A stretch of DNA of 26,261 nucleotides. Origin: Bradyrhizobium diazoefficiens. Lineage in GTDB: Bacteria; Pseudomonadota; Alphaproteobacteria; Rhizobiales; Xanthobacteraceae. The notes under the pieces were generated by a model. That model saw only the letters and a list, made by a program, of their open reading frames with translations, was not told the DNA's origin and ran no database searches. Of this stretch, positions 23,754-26,261 are shown piece by piece. Position 1 is the first letter of the stretch. Every line of letters starts with the position of its first letter. A program made the position numbers and the translations under genes. The DNA lies in contig NZ_JAENXS010000009.1 in NCBI RefSeq assembly GCF_016612535.1, forward strand, positions 1 through 26,261. Reading direction: 5' to 3'.

Positions 23754-25580
23754 ATGTGTGGGATTGTAGGCATTTTGGGGCGCCAACCCGTTGCGGAGCG
23801 GTTGATTGAAGCGCTTACTCGCCTCGAATATCGCGGCTATGATTCAGCGGGAGTCGCAACGCTCGACGCCAATCATCTTGAGCGCCGGCGCGCCGAGGGC
23901 AAGCTGAAAAATCTTGAGACCAGCCTCCGCCGCAGTCCGCTGCCCGGTCACACCGGTATTGGTCATACCCGCTGGGCCACTCATGGCAAGCCCACGGAGT
24001 ACAACGCGCATCCGCATACGACGGACAATGTCGCGGTCGTCCATAACGGAATCATCGAGAATTTTCGCGAGTTGCGAGCCGAACTTGAGCACAAAGGTGC
24101 TCGATTTGTTTCCGACACTGACAGCGAGGTGGTGGCGCACCTGGTCGAATCCTATCTGAGGGAGGGCTACTCGCCCCAAAAGGCAGTGAAAGCTTCCTTA
24201 CCGCGACTGCGCGGGATGTTTGCCCTGGTATTCCTGTTCAAGGGGCACGACGATCTCATGATCGCTGCACGGAAGGGATCTCCGCTCGCGATCGGGTATG
24301 GCAATGACGAGGTTTATGTCGGTTCGGATGCCATTGCGCTCGCGCCGTTCACCGACGCCATCACTTATCTTGATGACGGGGATTGCGCCGTGCTTACCCG
24401 CAAGATCCACGTCATCTACGATGCCAAAGGGGCAGTCGCGCGCCGCGAGACGCTGAAATCGGGTGCGTCGTCGCTCCTGGTTGACAAGGCGAACTATCGG
24501 CACTTTATGGCCAAGGAGATCCATGAGCAGCCGAAGGTGATCGAGCAGACTCTGGCGCGCTATATCGACGGAGCCTGCGAACGCGTTGCTCTACCGCTCG
24601 AGCTGCCGTTCGACTTCAGAGACGTCCGCCGCATCACGATCATCGCTTGCGGCACAGCGAGCTATGCTGGCTCCGTCGCGAAATACTGGCTCGAGCGCTT
24701 TGTCCGCGTGCCCGTTGAAGTCGACGTCGCCTCCGAGTTCCGCTACCGCGAATCTGCCATGGGCAGAGGTGATCTCGCGATCTTTGTTTCGCAGTCGGGC
24801 GAGACCGCAGATACGCTTGCTGCGCTCCGCTACGCCAAGGCGAAAGGCGCACACACACTTGCAGTCGTCAATGTACCAACGTCGACCATCGCTCGCGAGA
24901 GCGAAACCGTGCTGCCGACGCTGGCCGGCCCGGAGATCGGCGTTGCCTCGACGAAAGCCTTTACCTGCCAACTGATAGTGCTGGCGGCGCTTGGGGTCGC
25001 GGCCGCCAGGGCGCGCGGCGAACTGTCCGAGGATGAGGAGATCGAGCTGGTGCGCGGCCTGGTGGAAATTCCTCGCCTGATGGCGGCGGCGCTCACCACC
25101 GAACCGCAGATCGAGAGGCTTGCGCGCGACATCGCGAAAGCACGCGACGTACTCTATCTCGGTCGCGGCACGAGCTTCCCGATCGCGCTAGAGGGCGCCC
25201 TGAAGCTGAAGGAAATCTCCTACATCCATGCAGAGGGGTATGCTGCGGGCGAGCTCAAACACGGCCCGATCGCGCTAATCGACGAGGCCGTGCCAGTTGT
25301 GGTGATCGCACCGCATGACTGCTTATTCGAGAAAACGGTCTCAAACATGCAGGAGGTGGCAGCGCGCGGCGGCAACATTGTCCTCTTGACCGATGCCAAG
25401 GGCGCTGAGGAGGCGACACTGGATACGTTCGCCACGATCGTGCTGCCGGAGATGCCTGCCGTCTTCACGCCGATGGTCTACGCGATCCCCGTGCAGCTGC
25501 TAGCCTACCACACGGCCGTCGTGATGGGCACTGATGTCGACCAGCCGCGGAACCTCGCCAAGTCCGTGACGGTCGAATAG
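23754..25580 (+). CDS. nodM: Glucosamine-6-phosphate synthase, NodM type (GlmS paralogue)
   Basis: This 608-residue enzyme makes glucosamine-6-phosphate from fructose-6-phosphate and glutamine, the entry to UDP-GlcNAc and so to the chitin backbone of Nod factors. The start must be ATG 23754: removal of Met exposes Cys as the N-terminal nucleophile (CGIVGILG). The glutaminase domain (1 to about 240) has TRWATHGKPT and VVHNGIIENF. Two SIS sugar-isomerase domains follow, with CGTASYAGSVAKYW and SQSGETADTLAALR in the first and GRGTSFPIALEGALKLKE plus AEGYAAGELKHGP in the second. The C-terminus DQPRNLAKSVTVE is canonical. GGGGGA lies about 10 bp upstream of the start. I call it NodM rather than housekeeping GlmS because a nod box lies upstream in a symbiotic region; sequence alone does not separate the two. 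Confidence 0.93.
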   Translation: MCGIVGILGRQPVAERLIEALTRLEYRGYDSAGVATLDANHLERRRAEGKLKNLETSLRRSPLPGHTGIGHTRWATHGKPTEYNAHPHTTDNVAVVHNGIIENFRELRAELEHKGARFVSDTDSEVVAHLVESYLREGYSPQKAVKASLPRLRGMFALVFLFKGHDDLMIAARKGSPLAIGYGNDEVYVGSDAIALAPFTDAITYLDDGDCAVLTRKIHVIYDAKGAVARRETLKSGASSLLVDKANYRHFMAKEIHEQPKVIEQTLARYIDGACERVALPLELPFDFRDVRRITIIACGTASYAGSVAKYWLERFVRVPVEVDVASEFRYRESAMGRGDLAIFVSQSGETADTLAALRYAKAKGAHTLAVVNVPTSTIARESETVLPTLAGPEIGVASTKAFTCQLIVLAALGVAAARARGELSEDEEIELVRGLVEIPRLMAAALTTEPQIERLARDIAKARDVLYLGRGTSFPIALEGALKLKEISYIHAEGYAAGELKHGPIALIDEAVPVVVIAPHDCLFEKTVSNMQEVAARGGNIVLLTDAKGAEEATLDTFATIVLPEMPAVFTPMVYAIPVQLLAYHTAVVMGTDVDQPRNLAKSVTVE

Positions 25581-25966
25581 CGAGGACGGAAGCCGTCGAT
25601 CGCGTCTTGTCGCCAAACCGGTCTAGAGAATTATGTTAGAGCATTCACGACCGGCCAGCGCCGCCAAACTTAGGCGGTCAAAGATGCCAGCGTCTGCCGC
25701 TTTCGCGTTCGAATCTGCGCCGAAGTCTAGCAGGTTCTCGACACGCGCCTTCAGGAGGCCGACGACATGGTAACTTCGCTTGCATCTGAAGCGGGCGACA
25801 AGGTCGTTGCGCCCGGACCACTCGGCCTGCACTCGGATGTGGCCGTAGCGAGTTCGTCCGAACCGGCGCCGGCCATTTCAGCCCCTGCGCTACTGATAAC
25901 GCGCTCGCGTGATCCGGCCTGACGCCGGGTCACATTACTCAAGCAGACGAATTCGAGATCGCCGCG
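25581..25966. other. Degraded spacer between nodM and the RND gene
   Basis: RND pump genes are usually preceded by a membrane-fusion-protein gene, but here only 386 bp separate nodM from the pump. One plus-strand frame ending at about 25922 reads EADDMVTSLASEAGDKVVAPG, and AGDKVV is typical of the end of HlyD-type fusion proteins. It may be the last trace of such a gene, but the match is short. No terminator with a T tract was seen after nodM. Confidence 0.25.
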
Positions 25967-26261
25967 ATGGCCTTTACCGACATTTTCATCAAGCGCCCGG
26001 TCCTGTCGGTCGTCGTCAGTCTGCTGATCCTGCTGATCGGCTTCCGTGCGGCGATGGTATTGCCGATACGGCAATATCCGAAGCTGTCGAACACGGTCAT
26101 CAACATCACGACCGTCTACCCCGGTGCGTCCGCCGACCTGATCCAAGGCTTCATCACCACGCCCATCGAGCAGGCGGTCGCCTCCGCCGAGGGCGTCGAC
26201 TACATCACCTCATCCTCGGTGCTCGGCACCTCGACGATTCAGGTCTATATCAAGCTGAACG
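25967..26261 (+). CDS. RND-family (HAE1) efflux pump, N-terminal part
   Basis: This is the first 98 residues of an inner-membrane RND transporter that exports hydrophobic or amphipathic compounds using proton motive force. The start MAFTDIFIKRPVLSVVVSLLILLIG is the classical HAE1 N-terminus with the first membrane helix (about residues 10-28). It is followed by RQYPKLSNTVINITTVYPGA and IEQAVASAEGVDYITSSS, which begin the porter domain. The gene runs off the window, so nothing can be said about its integrity. The ribosome site is weak (CGAGATCGCCGCG before ATG). Following nodM, it recalls the nodulation-associated RND systems of the NolFGHI type, but ordinary AcrB/MexB-like pumps have the same N-terminus, so I give no gene name. 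Confidence 0.88.
   Translation, partial: MAFTDIFIKRPVLSVVVSLLILLIGFRAAMVLPIRQYPKLSNTVINITTVYPGASADLIQGFITTPIEQAVASAEGVDYITSSSVLGTSTIQVYIKLN

Noticed and set aside
25581..25600. GACGGAAGCCGTC hairpin after nodM as a terminator.
   Set aside because: Only a 5-bp stem and no following T tract.

Overview
The window reads as accessory DNA from the symbiosis island of a slow-growing rhizobium, most likely Bradyrhizobium. The main evidence is two near-consensus nod boxes (14216-14262 and 22948-22994), a NodD-type LysR regulator, a nodM-type glucosamine-6-phosphate synthase, an isolated tyrosine recombinase, many decayed genes, and long gene-poor spacers. No rRNA, tRNA, CRISPR array or intact insertion sequence was seen.

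Left third (1-9475): a tyrosine recombinase; a secreted PL1 polysaccharide lyase whose active-site region resembles pectin lyases (minus strand); and a small cold-shock protein. The cold-shock gene is preceded by a strong candidate sigma-54 promoter with a NifA-type upstream site. Then come two overlapping minus-strand M16 peptidase genes, one with the zinc motif and one without, with a second sigma-54-like promoter upstream, and a large S9A prolyl-oligopeptidase-family enzyme on the plus strand.

Middle (9476-15860): mostly non-coding or decayed DNA with a GNAT acetyltransferase, a membrane-anchored coiled-coil protein, nodD with a divergent nod box, and a PLP-dependent diaminopropionate ammonia-lyase. 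The nod box points away from nodD into about 400 bp with no recognisable nod gene, facing the ammonia-lyase gene head-on.

Right-middle (15951-22945): the remains of a CoA-thioester catabolic cluster. Intact members are a TetR regulator, a branched-chain-amino-acid-type solute-binding protein, an acyl-CoA dehydrogenase, a zinc-independent quinone oxidoreductase and a nitroreductase. Broken members are the C-terminus of an acyl-CoA synthetase, an acyl-CoA dehydrogenase N-terminus joined by deletion to a thiolase C-terminus, and an enoyl-CoA hydratase scrap. The cluster seems to have lost its ligase, hydratase and thiolase, and no ABC permease or ATPase genes are present.

Right end (22948-26261): the second nod box lies 759 bp upstream of nodM. 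A hairpin followed by T residues sits between them, so the nod box may make a short transcript of its own or nodM may be controlled by read-through. nodM is followed by a degraded spacer and the start of an HAE1-type RND efflux pump that runs off the window.

The most interesting signals are regulatory: two nod boxes without immediately adjacent classical targets, and sigma-54-type promoters in front of a cold-shock gene and a peptidase pair, which suggest nodule-stage expression of genes not usually counted as symbiotic. All calls come from reading the sequence; no database search was run.
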